Shown here: positions 1-7,580 of the stretch, in pieces
Layout: the number at the start of each line of letters is the position of its first letter
How positions within the stretch are numbered: the stretch's first letter is position 1
Source of the DNA: SVTX01 sp051867975
GTDB taxonomy: Bacteria > Bacillota > Clostridia > Oscillospirales > CAG-272
DNA: 14,678 bases
Reading direction: 5' to 3'
NCBI GenBank assembly: GCA_051867975.1
Contig: JBJDZM010000020.1
Coordinates: 1 to 14,678 of the forward strand
Position numbers and translations under genes: made by a program
Notes under the pieces: model-generated
What the model was told of the DNA's origin: nothing
What the model saw: only the letters and a program-made list of their open reading frames with translations
Database searches by the model: none

Positions 1-2
1 TT

Positions 3-77
3 TGGTGACCCGTACGGGAATCGAACCCATGTTACAGCCGTGAAAGGGCCGTGTCTTAACCGCTTGACCAACGGGCC
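3..77 (-). tRNA. tRNA-Glu (anticodon UUC)
   Basis: Read on the minus strand this folds into a full cloverleaf. The acceptor stem is GGCCCGT with ACGGGTC (one G-U pair), the D arm closes GTC with GAC, and the anticodon stem CGGCC/GGCTG carries the loop CTTTCAC with anticodon TTC. The T arm has the TTCGATT loop. The CCA end is encoded. From memory the sequence is close to B. subtilis tRNA-Glu. It lies downstream of tRNA-Met in the same transcription unit; more tRNAs may follow beyond the left edge. Confidence 0.97.
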
Positions 78-86
78 GTTTTATTG

Positions 87-118
87 AAAGTTATCCGCCG
101 CTTACGGCGGATAACTTT
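87..118 (-). other. 14-bp hairpin between the two tRNA genes
   Basis: The arms at 87-100 and 105-118 are perfect reverse complements of 14 nt around a 4-nt loop. On the minus strand the first base of the stem is the last A of the encoded CCA end of tRNA-Met, so the stem abuts the mature 3' end. The nine bases after the stem (TCAATAAAA) are not a U-tract, so it is a poor intrinsic terminator. A role in tRNA 3' processing or transcript stability is inferred. Confidence 0.7.
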
Positions 119-194
119 GGTAGCGGGAATTGGACTTGAACCCATGACCTACCGGGTATGAACCGGTTGCTCTAGCCAACTGAGCTATCCCGCC
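118..194 (-). tRNA. tRNA-Met, elongator (anticodon CAU)
   Basis: The minus-strand cloverleaf has acceptor stem GGCGGGA/TTCCCGCT with the first pair G-U. The D arm is GCTCAGTTGGCTAGAGC, the anticodon stem ACCGG/CCGGT carries the loop TTCATAC with anticodon CAT, and CCA is encoded. The G1-U72 pair and the D arm match, from memory, the elongator tRNA-Met of Bacillus. An initiator would have an unpaired first position and three G-C pairs under the anticodon loop, which this lacks. A tRNA-Ile2 with modified CAU is the other option but fits less well. Confidence 0.92.
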
Positions 195-236
195 ATTTTT
201 CTCGTAAAAACCTCTCGGCTTCGCGAACGCTTGAAT

Positions 237-265
237 ATTATATCACACAAACACTTTCTTGTCAA
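237..265 (-). promoter_or_regulatory. Consensus sigma-A promoter of the tRNA-Met/tRNA-Glu unit
   Basis: On the minus strand, TTGACA (265-260) and TATAAT (242-237) are separated by exactly 17 nt, a full match to the vegetative consensus. Transcription should begin near 230, about 36 nt before the 5' end of tRNA-Met. A strong promoter of this type suits stable RNA genes. It also shows that the tRNAs do not depend on read-through from the upstream operon. Confidence 0.9.
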
Positions 266-314
266 TATCATTTTATAAAATTCATAAATTTTTTGTTTTT
301 TTAATATTCAATTC

Positions 315-353
315 ACAAATTCGGAGCTTTCTATAACAAAGCCCCGAATTTGT
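315..353 (-). terminator. Terminator-like hairpin after the ABC/GldG/DUF4340 operon
   Basis: The arms at 315-330 and 338-353 pair over 16 bp around a 7-nt loop; one pair is G-U in the minus-strand RNA and A-C in the plus-strand RNA, so the fold favours minus transcripts. It begins 8 nt after the stop of the 1016-codon gene. The RNA after the stem is A-rich rather than U-rich, so it may be a 3'-stabilising or factor-dependent element and not a classic intrinsic terminator. The rest of 195-361 holds the tRNA promoter and AT-rich DNA with no gene. Confidence 0.6.
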
Positions 354-361
354 ATCATTTA

Positions 362-3300
362 TCAATATTTTTCGCTCGAATAAACAGGTTCTTCATTAAC
401 GACCTTTTCCGCGTCTTCGATAACCTTTCTTACGAATGAATAAAGCACGTCAAAATTGCCGTATGCCTTCTCACTCGACGATTCCGAGCCGTCAAGCATC
501 TCGACGGTCAGGAAAGCACGCCTTTCACTATAACGGTAAAATCTATAAACGACTTCTCTTTCATTACCCGAGAAATCAGATGCCTTCAGCGTTATCTTAA
601 GCACGCAAGCCTCATTTTCTCCCGATGTGAAGTCATCCATGGACAGAAATTCTTTCTTCTGCGCATCGTCAAGGTCTGCCAACCCTTCAAATGATGCCGT
701 TAAAAGATACTTATACAATTCCTGGAAGTTTTGCATTGCCGTAGCGGTCTTTGAGGACTCGCTGTACCCTTCCTTGCTTATCACGTAATCGAGCAGCTTA
801 TCGTCGGCAAAAATATCCGCAACAAAGGTCTGTGAAGACAGTATCGCGACCTCGCCGATATCTCCTGTGGCTGAATCGATAAATATCTTAACTCCGCCTT
901 CAAGGACATAGTAATTACATTCACCCCACACGCCTATCGTGCAATCGCTGTACGTTATCTTGTTCCATTCCTTATTGATTTTATCGTAAGCCATGATGGT
1001 ATCAAGCTCATCATCATACTTTAGCTTCTTATCTGTCAAGGGATAAAAGATATCGGAATAACGCTTGAGCTTTCCGTTCTCATCATAGAGTGCAGGAGCC
1101 GTGACCGCGCGCTGTGCAAGTCGGCTGGTCTCAGAGTCGGCTAAATATAGCCCACAGGTTACATCATCAACAATCATCCACTCTCCGGTCTCGCTGTTTA
1201 TAATGACATTCTGTCCATTTGACGTTATGAACATTCTACCTTTTCCCCACTCGCCTCTGCCGAGGTCTCCGAACATCTTGTCAAGGCTCGTGCCGACCGA
1301 CGAATATTGGCTCGTAAAGAACATATATCCCGTTTCGGTCATGAAGTACTGAGACTCATATGCGACCTCGCCCCACACGACTTTCGCTTCAGACACCTGA
1401 TTTCCCTCATAGTCCGACATAAGCACCTGAGCGACAAGGTATAGTTTTCCGTCCTTGCTTGCTATGTCATAAAAATAGTATATTATTCCGTCGTTTTCCC
1501 CGTCGCCGTCAATGTCAACCTCGCTTGACTCGGAGAAAATATAATTCTTATCCTGACGTTCTCCGAGGGTGTATGTCACGGGTGTGACGAGATAATCGCC
1601 GGTATAAAGTGGGTTGACCGCCTGACCGTCACATTTCAGCACATATTTACCGTTCTCGTCCTTCTCAACGAGGTATTCCTTCTCTCCGACGGTAATCTTT
1701 TTACCTGATTTAGCAACGTATCCGAGATATTTCGATGCGGAATCCTCAATCACAAAATTCGTGCTGAAGGCAGGGGACTCAATAAGTATACTGTCCACGT
1801 GCGAAATACTCAGTTGAATATAGTTCTCACTGTACCAATACGTCTCGTCCCATTCGAGAAAATCAAAGCTTTCGCTCTTCACCGTCACAATCATATCGTA
1901 GACCGAGGAATATGCGTAGTAATATCCGTCCTCATTTTTCTCGCTTATCTCAACGAAATTCTCGACATATACATCTTCTCCGTCCTCGTTTTTCGTTTTG
2001 AACAAGAAACTGACAAAATAAGGTGCTTCTGCCAATCCGTATTCCTCAAGCTCCGCATCGCTCGGAGAGAGCTTTACGACATCCCCGAATTCCGTCTGAT
2101 AAAATCCGTACAACATAATGTCAACATTGTCACCGTTGAGATAGTATCCTGCGGCATATTCAAGATTTGAAATATACGGAACGTATGCGTTCATACTGCC
2201 TGCTCGGCTATCCATGTCGTAAAAACTGAAGTCGCAGACCTTATGACTGTACTTATCAAACAGCTTTTCGTACTCCTCTAAAAACTCCTTACTTCCGATC
2301 TGCTCCTCGCTGAACTTTTCTGCAAGCTCGGAATAAATCTTCTCATAATCGATTTTGTCGCGAATGACAAAATTTGAAACATAGAAATAGTTGTTAACCT
2401 CCATCGGACACACGATTGTCGGGGTAACAAAGTTTTCCACTCTTCCGTTTAACAATTCGTATCCGTTCTTACCGCCGTAGATCGTATCTTCAATGACAGT
2501 CAAAACGTAAACGGTATCTCTTGCGGGCGATGTCTCGGCTTGCTCGCCGTCATATACTGTTCCGCCCTCGTATTTCGCGTAATATCCGGTTCCCATAACG
2601 GTCATGTCTCCGACGGTCACCTCGTGTTTGTCGCCATTCATTGCGGTAATTACGTATTTGGTCGGGGTGTATTCGTATTCGACCTCTATCTCATTTCCGT
2701 CGTCATCTGTCACGGTCTTCTTTCTCATCTGTGGGACAAGTCCGTATTCGCTGTAATCTATTTTTCCCGACGAGAGCCGGACGGGATTCTCAAGGCGGCG
2801 GGACGCGCGCGTTCTTCCGCATATATTCGCAAGCATCGCAAAGCTCTGAGCGGAGAAGGGGGTGTCTTCGTTTCCCGAGAGAACAAAGTCACCGTTCTCA
2901 TCTCTTACAAAGCTATATCCGCCGCTTTGGTTGACGACCTCAATAGAGCTTATTATCATCGACTCGTCTTTGACTGCATTTTTATCGTAGGTCATGCCCT
3001 TGAACATCATGACGGTCGTGCCGTAATCGTTTATCTCGCTTCCTTCGGTGTCAACTACGATTTTTATCTCGGCAGCACCCGTTTCGGCATCTACAAAAAC
3101 GACTGTTCCAAGTTTTGTAAGATAACATTTTTTGTTCTGAAAATCGGTAATGTCGCAGACCTCACCGTTCTGATGAAAGAGAGCATACTCACCGTCGAGC
3201 TTTTTGACGGTATATTTATCTCCGTTTACGTCCTCAAAAGAGTATATGTCCGCCAGATAAAGGACAACGCAAAGCGCAATGACGAGCAGGCACAGAGCTG

Positions 3301-3412
3301 CGGCGCAAAAAACGGCAGCAGCTCTCTGCTTCTTGAGCATATTACGCTTTTTTATCCTTGCCGCCGCAGAGACTCCCACGGCTTCTTTTCTCAAATTTTT
3401 AGGCATTTTCAA
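362..3412 (-). CDS. Large membrane-anchored DUF4340-like protein, last gene of a GldAFG-type ABC operon
   Basis: A 1016-aa protein with a short basic cytoplasmic tail, one N-terminal membrane segment (about 31-53) and a long acidic, aromatic-rich extracytoplasmic part. It has no lipobox and no second membrane segment. DUF4340-type blocks begin near 218 (DYSEYGL, then a GD/YYA stretch) and near 448 (LSPSDAELEEYGL, then NEDGYYYAYSSVYDMIV). This suggests two tandem modules and makes it much longer than DUF4340 proteins I know of (roughly 300-550 aa). Residues 633-641 (DIDGDGEND) resemble a calcium-binding loop. The start is probably TTG at 3412, seven nt after AGGA; ATG at 3406 lies 13 nt away. 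A five-codon ORF (3416-3399) overlaps this start in another frame. The gene follows the second GldG-like gene by 27 nt. Family assignment rests on motif pattern and context; the function is unknown, perhaps an envelope subunit working with the transporter. Confidence 0.72.
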   Translation of the reverse strand: MKMPKNLRKEAVGVSAAARIKKRNMLKKQRAAAVFCAAALCLLVIALCVVLYLADIYSFEDVNGDKYTVKKLDGEYALFHQNGEVCDITDFQNKKCYLTKLGTVVFVDAETGAAEIKIVVDTEGSEINDYGTTVMMFKGMTYDKNAVKDESMIISSIEVVNQSGGYSFVRDENGDFVLSGNEDTPFSAQSFAMLANICGRTRASRRLENPVRLSSGKIDYSEYGLVPQMRKKTVTDDDGNEIEVEYEYTPTKYVITAMNGDKHEVTVGDMTVMGTGYYAKYEGGTVYDGEQAETSPARDTVYVLTVIEDTIYGGKNGYELLNGRVENFVTPTIVCPMEVNNYFYVSNFVIRDKIDYEKIYSELAEKFSEEQIGSKEFLEEYEKLFDKYSHKVCDFSFYDMDSRAGSMNAYVPYISNLEYAAGYYLNGDNVDIMLYGFYQTEFGDVVKLSPSDAELEEYGLAEAPYFVSFLFKTKNEDGEDVYVENFVEISEKNEDGYYYAYSSVYDMIVTVKSESFDFLEWDETYWYSENYIQLSISHVDSILIESPAFSTNFVIEDSASKYLGYVAKSGKKITVGEKEYLVEKDENGKYVLKCDGQAVNPLYTGDYLVTPVTYTLGERQDKNYIFSESSEVDIDGDGENDGIIYYFYDIASKDGKLYLVAQVLMSDYEGNQVSEAKVVWGEVAYESQYFMTETGYMFFTSQYSSVGTSLDKMFGDLGRGEWGKGRMFITSNGQNVIINSETGEWMIVDDVTCGLYLADSETSRLAQRAVTAPALYDENGKLKRYSDIFYPLTDKKLKYDDELDTIMAYDKINKEWNKITYSDCTIGVWGECNYYVLEGGVKIFIDSATGDIGEVAILSSQTFVADIFADDKLLDYVISKEGYSESSKTATAMQNFQELYKYLLTASFEGLADLDDAQKKEFLSMDDFTSGENEACVLKITLKASDFSGNEREVVYRFYRYSERRAFLTVEMLDGSESSSEKAYGNFDVLYSFVRKVIEDAEKVVNEEPVYSSEKY

Positions 3413-3439
3413 ACATTTTTCCTTTTTGTAACTTTGCTT

Positions 3440-5167
3440 TTATCTTGTTCTGCGTTTTATGACCACGACCGTTCCTACCATCGCCGCTGTAACCGCAGGA
3501 ATTACGGTAAGGCAGATAAGCCATGTATTTCTTTGTGCCTGATACTGCTTATCAGTCATTATGTCTTCCATGTCATAGACGTAAAATGCTTTTAGCTTGA
3601 CATTTGCCGGCACCGCCTCAACTCCCGAACGCCTAAGGGCAGACAAAAGCACGTCGGCGTTTCCGTATGCCGCCGAATCAAGTACGTCATTTTTCAAAAA
3701 CGCAGTCGATGCGAGCGATATCACGTATGACGATTGGTCGACAGAGTTGTAGTTTGTCTCCTGAACCATCCTCGATTCGCGAGTGAGCGTCATAAGATTG
3801 AACAGATTAAACTCGGTCGCAATCTCGTGTACCTCACCGCCGATATACGCAGATGCGGTATCATAGGTTGAGAAAACATCGAACATCGCGCGGCTGATGC
3901 CGTTTTTGTAATATGAATAATAGCTGTATGCCTCGGTGCCTTCGGATTCGTCGGCGCGGACATATGTCTTTACATAGCTGTCTGAGACCGAAAGCGCAGT
4001 CGGCTCTCCGAAAATGACCATTGGCGGATATGCCTGATTCTTCAGCTGAGCTGTAATTCCGCCAGACAAGCCGTTCTCACCGTATTTTCCGATAACGATA
4101 TCTCCTCTGCCCGTATCGGTGCAATTGACACTGTCACGGACAATGTAATTCTCGTACGTTTCGGATCCGTCCTTAGCTCTTGACGGCACAATTCCCCATT
4201 CTTCAAGGTATTCTTCAAGATTTTGGAGCCTCGGTGTCTCTCTGGAACATACATAGAAAAAGGAATTTGACTCCTCAAGATATCTGTCGAGCTTGTCTAT
4301 CTCGGACACTCCGCTCTCGCCGATATTTCCAAACGCCTTAAAGTCGGTTTGAGGGTCAAAGGTTATCATCATTCGGCAATTTTCGGGTATCTCGTCGTTT
4401 TCAAGGTCGATAAAGACAACGTCATATCCCGCACCGCCGATAAGTTTTATAAATGTGGAATATTCTCCCTTGACCTCACCGTCGGGCGTGAAAAGCGTCT
4501 CGCCGTGGTTTGTCGTTATGGCGCATATGGGCGACTCCGCCTGTGTCAGCGAGAGTATCATTGCGGAGAGTCTCTGCTCCCCGTTATACGCCCAAGGGCT
4601 TGTTTTTCCGTCGTCCTGATAGTAGAAATTACCGATGCTCTGAACGAGGTATTCACTTCCAAACTCAACTATAACGTCGCTGTTGTATATTTTTGATGCC
4701 GAGGTCGTTTTAAAGCGTTGCACCGCCGACGGATTTTTTGAGATATTTATGTACTGAACGTCTATCGCGTCGGGAAAAGCCTTTTGGAGCGAGCGCGCGG
4801 TCATGTTGACGTATCGCGTCATGCTGTCGCTCTCAATTACGTCCTTGTCGGCGCAAAAGATGATATTGAGCTTTATTTTTTCTTCGCCGCGCGACTCTCT
4901 TTCCCTGTTTACCTCCTCTATAAGAGGTACCGACTGCGAGCCTATTAGCTCACGGCAGGTGTCTGACAGCGTATAAATCCCCGAATCGGTGCTTTTATAT
5001 CGGGGTAAGGTCATGTCTATACGCCAGAGATTGGCATCTCCGAGCAATGAGAGTGCAATATTTATTATTATCACGCATATCAAGACCAAAGCGGTAATAA
5101 TTTTACCCTTTTTCGGACTTTTTACCGAGATATCGTTTCCGTTCTCGTCTCTGGGTACTCTCTTCAT
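3440..5167 (-). CDS. GldG-like ABC transporter auxiliary protein (second copy)
   Basis: A 575-aa protein anchored by an N-terminal membrane segment (about 22-43) and a C-terminal one (about 547-570, followed by KRRTR), with about 500 residues between them that should lie outside the cell. The core has the NHGE signature at 220-223, preceded by AYNGEQRLSAMILSLTQAESP, and a GYDVVFIDLENDEIPENC stretch. The neighbouring upstream gene has the same blocks in the same order, so the two are paralogues. This architecture matches GldG/ABC_transp_aux proteins, which accompany GldA-GldF transporters. The start is ATG at 5167 because AGGAGG (5177-5182) lies 9 nt upstream; a longer reading from 5254 would overlap the previous gene. 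It sits 40 nt after the first copy and 27 nt before the DUF4340-like gene. The substrate is unknown. Confidence 0.82.
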   Translation of the reverse strand: MKRVPRDENGNDISVKSPKKGKIITALVLICVIIINIALSLLGDANLWRIDMTLPRYKSTDSGIYTLSDTCRELIGSQSVPLIEEVNRERESRGEEKIKLNIIFCADKDVIESDSMTRYVNMTARSLQKAFPDAIDVQYINISKNPSAVQRFKTTSASKIYNSDVIVEFGSEYLVQSIGNFYYQDDGKTSPWAYNGEQRLSAMILSLTQAESPICAITTNHGETLFTPDGEVKGEYSTFIKLIGGAGYDVVFIDLENDEIPENCRMMITFDPQTDFKAFGNIGESGVSEIDKLDRYLEESNSFFYVCSRETPRLQNLEEYLEEWGIVPSRAKDGSETYENYIVRDSVNCTDTGRGDIVIGKYGENGLSGGITAQLKNQAYPPMVIFGEPTALSVSDSYVKTYVRADESEGTEAYSYYSYYKNGISRAMFDVFSTYDTASAYIGGEVHEIATEFNLFNLMTLTRESRMVQETNYNSVDQSSYVISLASTAFLKNDVLDSAAYGNADVLLSALRRSGVEAVPANVKLKAFYVYDMEDIMTDKQYQAQRNTWLICLTVIPAVTAAMVGTVVVIKRRTR

Positions 5168-5176
5168 ACAGACATT

Positions 5177-5182
5177 CCTCCT
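5177..5182 (-). promoter_or_regulatory. Shine-Dalgarno site fixing the start of the second GldG-like gene
   Basis: The minus strand reads AGGAGG within GAGAGGAGG, nine nt before ATG at 5167-5165. It is the strongest ribosome site in the operon. It selects the MKRVPRDENG start over the in-frame upstream codon at 5254, which would overlap the previous gene by 47 nt. Confidence 0.85.
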
Positions 5183-5207
5183 CTCGCTGAGATTTTTGTA
5201 TTTCCTG

Positions 5208-6758
5208 TCATCTGTTACGTCTCCTGATAAGCACAACAGCACCGACAGCCGCAACCGCTACCGCGGGCAACGCAACCATTATAACCGTAATTATATTTGC
5301 GTTTCTGGACGTGAGACTCTGTATTTCGGTCTCTCCGAAGGGCTTGAATACAAGATTCGATGGGACATTATCCTTGCCCATATACTTTATTATTTCGCTG
5401 AGCGCCCTGCTGTTTCCGAGCACGCTTGACTGCATTGCGTCTTCGGACGCAAAATCGACCGATGCCGATGCCACAAGATAGCCTGTCTTGCCGTTTTCAC
5501 ATTTTTGTTCGGTCAGTGACATGAGTATGAAGTCATTGTCGCTCGCTCTCGCCACCGCCCGTCCGTCAGCCCATGCTACTGCGGTCGAGTGAGAGAGCAT
5601 TAGCGGAGCAAACGTGCGGGTTTTGTCCGCGGAGACATAATTTCCGTTGCCGTCAGGCGAAAATCCTTCCGCGACCGAAATGTACGTTGTATTTCCGAAT
5701 GAGTTTTGAGCCTTCAGATTTCCGAATATGCTCGCGCCGATTCCCGTCTTCGAATTCTCGGAAAGCACGGTGTATCCGTCAACTGTCAAAGAATTTGCGC
5801 TGTCCTTGACAAGATAACATGCCTCAACTCCCTCGTCGGTCGTCTTGTGCATGTATTCGATGCCCCGGGTCGAGAGAAAGCCCTCCAAATTGTCAAATCC
5901 GCCCGATGCGAAGGTATCAGCCGACAAAAAAACCATGTATTTTCCGCCCTCTGACATGTATTCGTCAAGTTTTGCAACCTCGGATGTAAGAGAGCTGTCG
6001 CCTGCCTCTGCCAGATCCTTTTTCGGGTCATAAGTCACTAAAATGTCGCAATCCTCGGGTATCTCCTCGGCATAAAGGTCGATAAATCCGACAGAATACC
6101 CTGCCTCGGATACCATTCTGACAAATTCATAATCTCCGTAAACCTCGCCGTGATTTACCGTGAGGTAGCACATCGGAGTTTCGCTCTGCGTCACGCGGAG
6201 AAGGCAGGACGCGATGATTTTTTCTCCGTTATATGCCACGGGAGTACTCTCGTATCCGTTTGTCTCAATTATGTAAAAATCCTTGAGATTCATGGTTTCA
6301 TGTCTTCCGTTAAAAACGCAGACTATGTCTTCACTTGAGTCGACGCCGTACTCTTTCGCGCGCGACGGTTCGTCCCAGACGTTGAGATGCTCTATCTCAA
6401 AATATCCGGGGAACATCTCGGATATTTCAAAAAATGAGTCGTAAATATACTTATAAAGCTCTTCGGAGCTGTTCTCGGTTCCGCCGTCGCAGAAAATGAC
6501 CTTTATTTTCTGCTCGCCGTTTCCGTCTCTTCTCGCATTATCGACCTCTGTAATGATGTGTTCCCGGATATAGTCTCGGCAGGCATCGCTTATCTCGTAG
6601 ACCGCAGGTCTGTTCATTTCGAGATACATCCAATCGTAACGCAGACAAAGTGCGCCTGCGATGACGTTCACAATCACAACGCACGTTATCGCTAACACGC
6701 AGAGCAAAATGCCGACGCTGCCGAAGCGAAGCTTTCTCTTTTTTGAGATTTTTGCCAT
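5208..6758 (-). CDS. GldG-like ABC transporter auxiliary protein (first copy)
   Basis: A 516-aa protein with a basic N-terminus, membrane segments at about 12-37 and 488-511, a closing RRRNR anchor, and a large outside domain. The AYNGEKIIASCLLRVTQSETP block leads to NHGE at 202-205, then GYSVGFIDLYAEEIPEDC. All of these recur in the next gene. The layout fits the GldG/ABC_transp_aux family, which supplies the extracytoplasmic part of GldA-F-G transporters; in gliding Bacteroidetes that complex is tied to motility, but in Firmicutes its role is not established. I start at ATG 6758, with AGGTGA five nt upstream. The in-frame GTG at 6767 lies inside that ribosome site and is less likely. Fifteen nt separate it from the permease gene, so it is almost certainly co-transcribed. 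Confidence 0.84.
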   Translation of the reverse strand: MAKISKKRKLRFGSVGILLCVLAITCVVIVNVIAGALCLRYDWMYLEMNRPAVYEISDACRDYIREHIITEVDNARRDGNGEQKIKVIFCDGGTENSSEELYKYIYDSFFEISEMFPGYFEIEHLNVWDEPSRAKEYGVDSSEDIVCVFNGRHETMNLKDFYIIETNGYESTPVAYNGEKIIASCLLRVTQSETPMCYLTVNHGEVYGDYEFVRMVSEAGYSVGFIDLYAEEIPEDCDILVTYDPKKDLAEAGDSSLTSEVAKLDEYMSEGGKYMVFLSADTFASGGFDNLEGFLSTRGIEYMHKTTDEGVEACYLVKDSANSLTVDGYTVLSENSKTGIGASIFGNLKAQNSFGNTTYISVAEGFSPDGNGNYVSADKTRTFAPLMLSHSTAVAWADGRAVARASDNDFILMSLTEQKCENGKTGYLVASASVDFASEDAMQSSVLGNSRALSEIIKYMGKDNVPSNLVFKPFGETEIQSLTSRNANIITVIMVALPAVAVAAVGAVVLIRRRNR

Positions 6759-6773
6759 ATTTCTCACCTGTGT

Positions 6774-7520
6774 TCAGTTCCAACGGCGCTTTTCGTAAAC
6801 GCGAACGGTCAAAAAGAGGAAAACAAATATCAGCGACGCGAAATATACCACCGCTCCGATATCGAATATTCCGTTAGAGAAGTTTGTAAATCTCGCGGAA
6901 ATGCTTATCCAGGAAAGCACGACTCTTATAGCATACACATCGATAAATGATGCCAAAAGACCGATTCCGATAAATCCGAAGATGACCGCCATTGTAATTA
7001 CCGCCGCCGCAAGCTGATTTTCGCACAGCGAGGAGATAAAGGTTCCGATGGCTATAAATGCCGCACCTATGAGAACAAGCCCGATAAGACATCCGACTAT
7101 CTCGCTTGTAACGGGACCTATGTAAACCGTATCAACATCCTGCGCACTCTTCTCTGCCGCCGCAATGGCATAAAGCGGTATGAGATCGACGAGCGATACG
7201 CCCACGCACCCCAAAAAGAGCGTCAGAGCCGCCGAAAACTTGCCGAGCACCATGCCTGTAAGCGTGACGGGAGCGGTCAGGAGCAACTGCTCCGTCCTCA
7301 TTTTTCGCTCCTCGGAGAAAAGTCTCATCGTAAGGAGCGGAATGAGAATAACCTGGGCGTAGACCATCATCGTAAAATACGAGCTTGTATCATAACTTTT
7401 TGCGAGCAGTGTCGTGTAACAGCACAGAAGTGCCGCGCACACAAGAAAAACTCCCGCAAAAATGTATCCTATCGGGTTTGTAAAATAGGAGCGCATCTCC
7501 TTTTTGTATATAGCGAACAT
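6774..7520 (-). CDS. ABC-2 type permease, GldF-like
   Basis: A 248-aa integral membrane protein with six predicted membrane segments (about 17-38, 51-67, 95-120, 138-163, 168-192, 221-240). It carries the ABC-2 loop MRLFSEERKMRTEQLLLTAPV (65-85), which in this family couples to the ATPase. Near the end, FTNFSNGIFDIGAVVYFAS (211-229) resembles the corresponding stretch of GldF/NosY-type permeases. Length is typical of the family. It should form the membrane pore with the ATPase encoded just upstream, probably as a homodimer since no second permease gene is present. ATG at 7520 follows AAAGGA with 8 nt spacing. Whether it moves a substrate or pulls mechanically on envelope proteins cannot be told from sequence. 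Confidence 0.9.
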   Translation of the reverse strand: MFAIYKKEMRSYFTNPIGYIFAGVFLVCAALLCCYTTLLAKSYDTSSYFTMMVYAQVILIPLLTMRLFSEERKMRTEQLLLTAPVTLTGMVLGKFSAALTLFLGCVGVSLVDLIPLYAIAAAEKSAQDVDTVYIGPVTSEIVGCLIGLVLIGAAFIAIGTFISSLCENQLAAAVITMAVIFGFIGIGLLASFIDVYAIRVVLSWISISARFTNFSNGIFDIGAVVYFASLIFVFLFLTVRVYEKRRWN

Positions 7521-7580
7521 TTTCTATGTCCTTTCAAATTTCATTCTTGAATCAGTAAACCGTCACTCAAGTTAATTCGT

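Noticed and set aside
2540..3595. 351-codon open frame on the plus strand
   Set aside because: It lies entirely antisense to the DUF4340-like gene and the end of the second GldG-like gene, has no ribosome site, and its translation resembles no family. It is a shadow of the real minus-strand genes.
5168..5254. N-terminal extension of the second GldG-like gene from 5254
   Set aside because: It would overlap the previous gene by 47 nt and add a non-membrane leader. AGGAGG nine nt before ATG 5167 marks the start.
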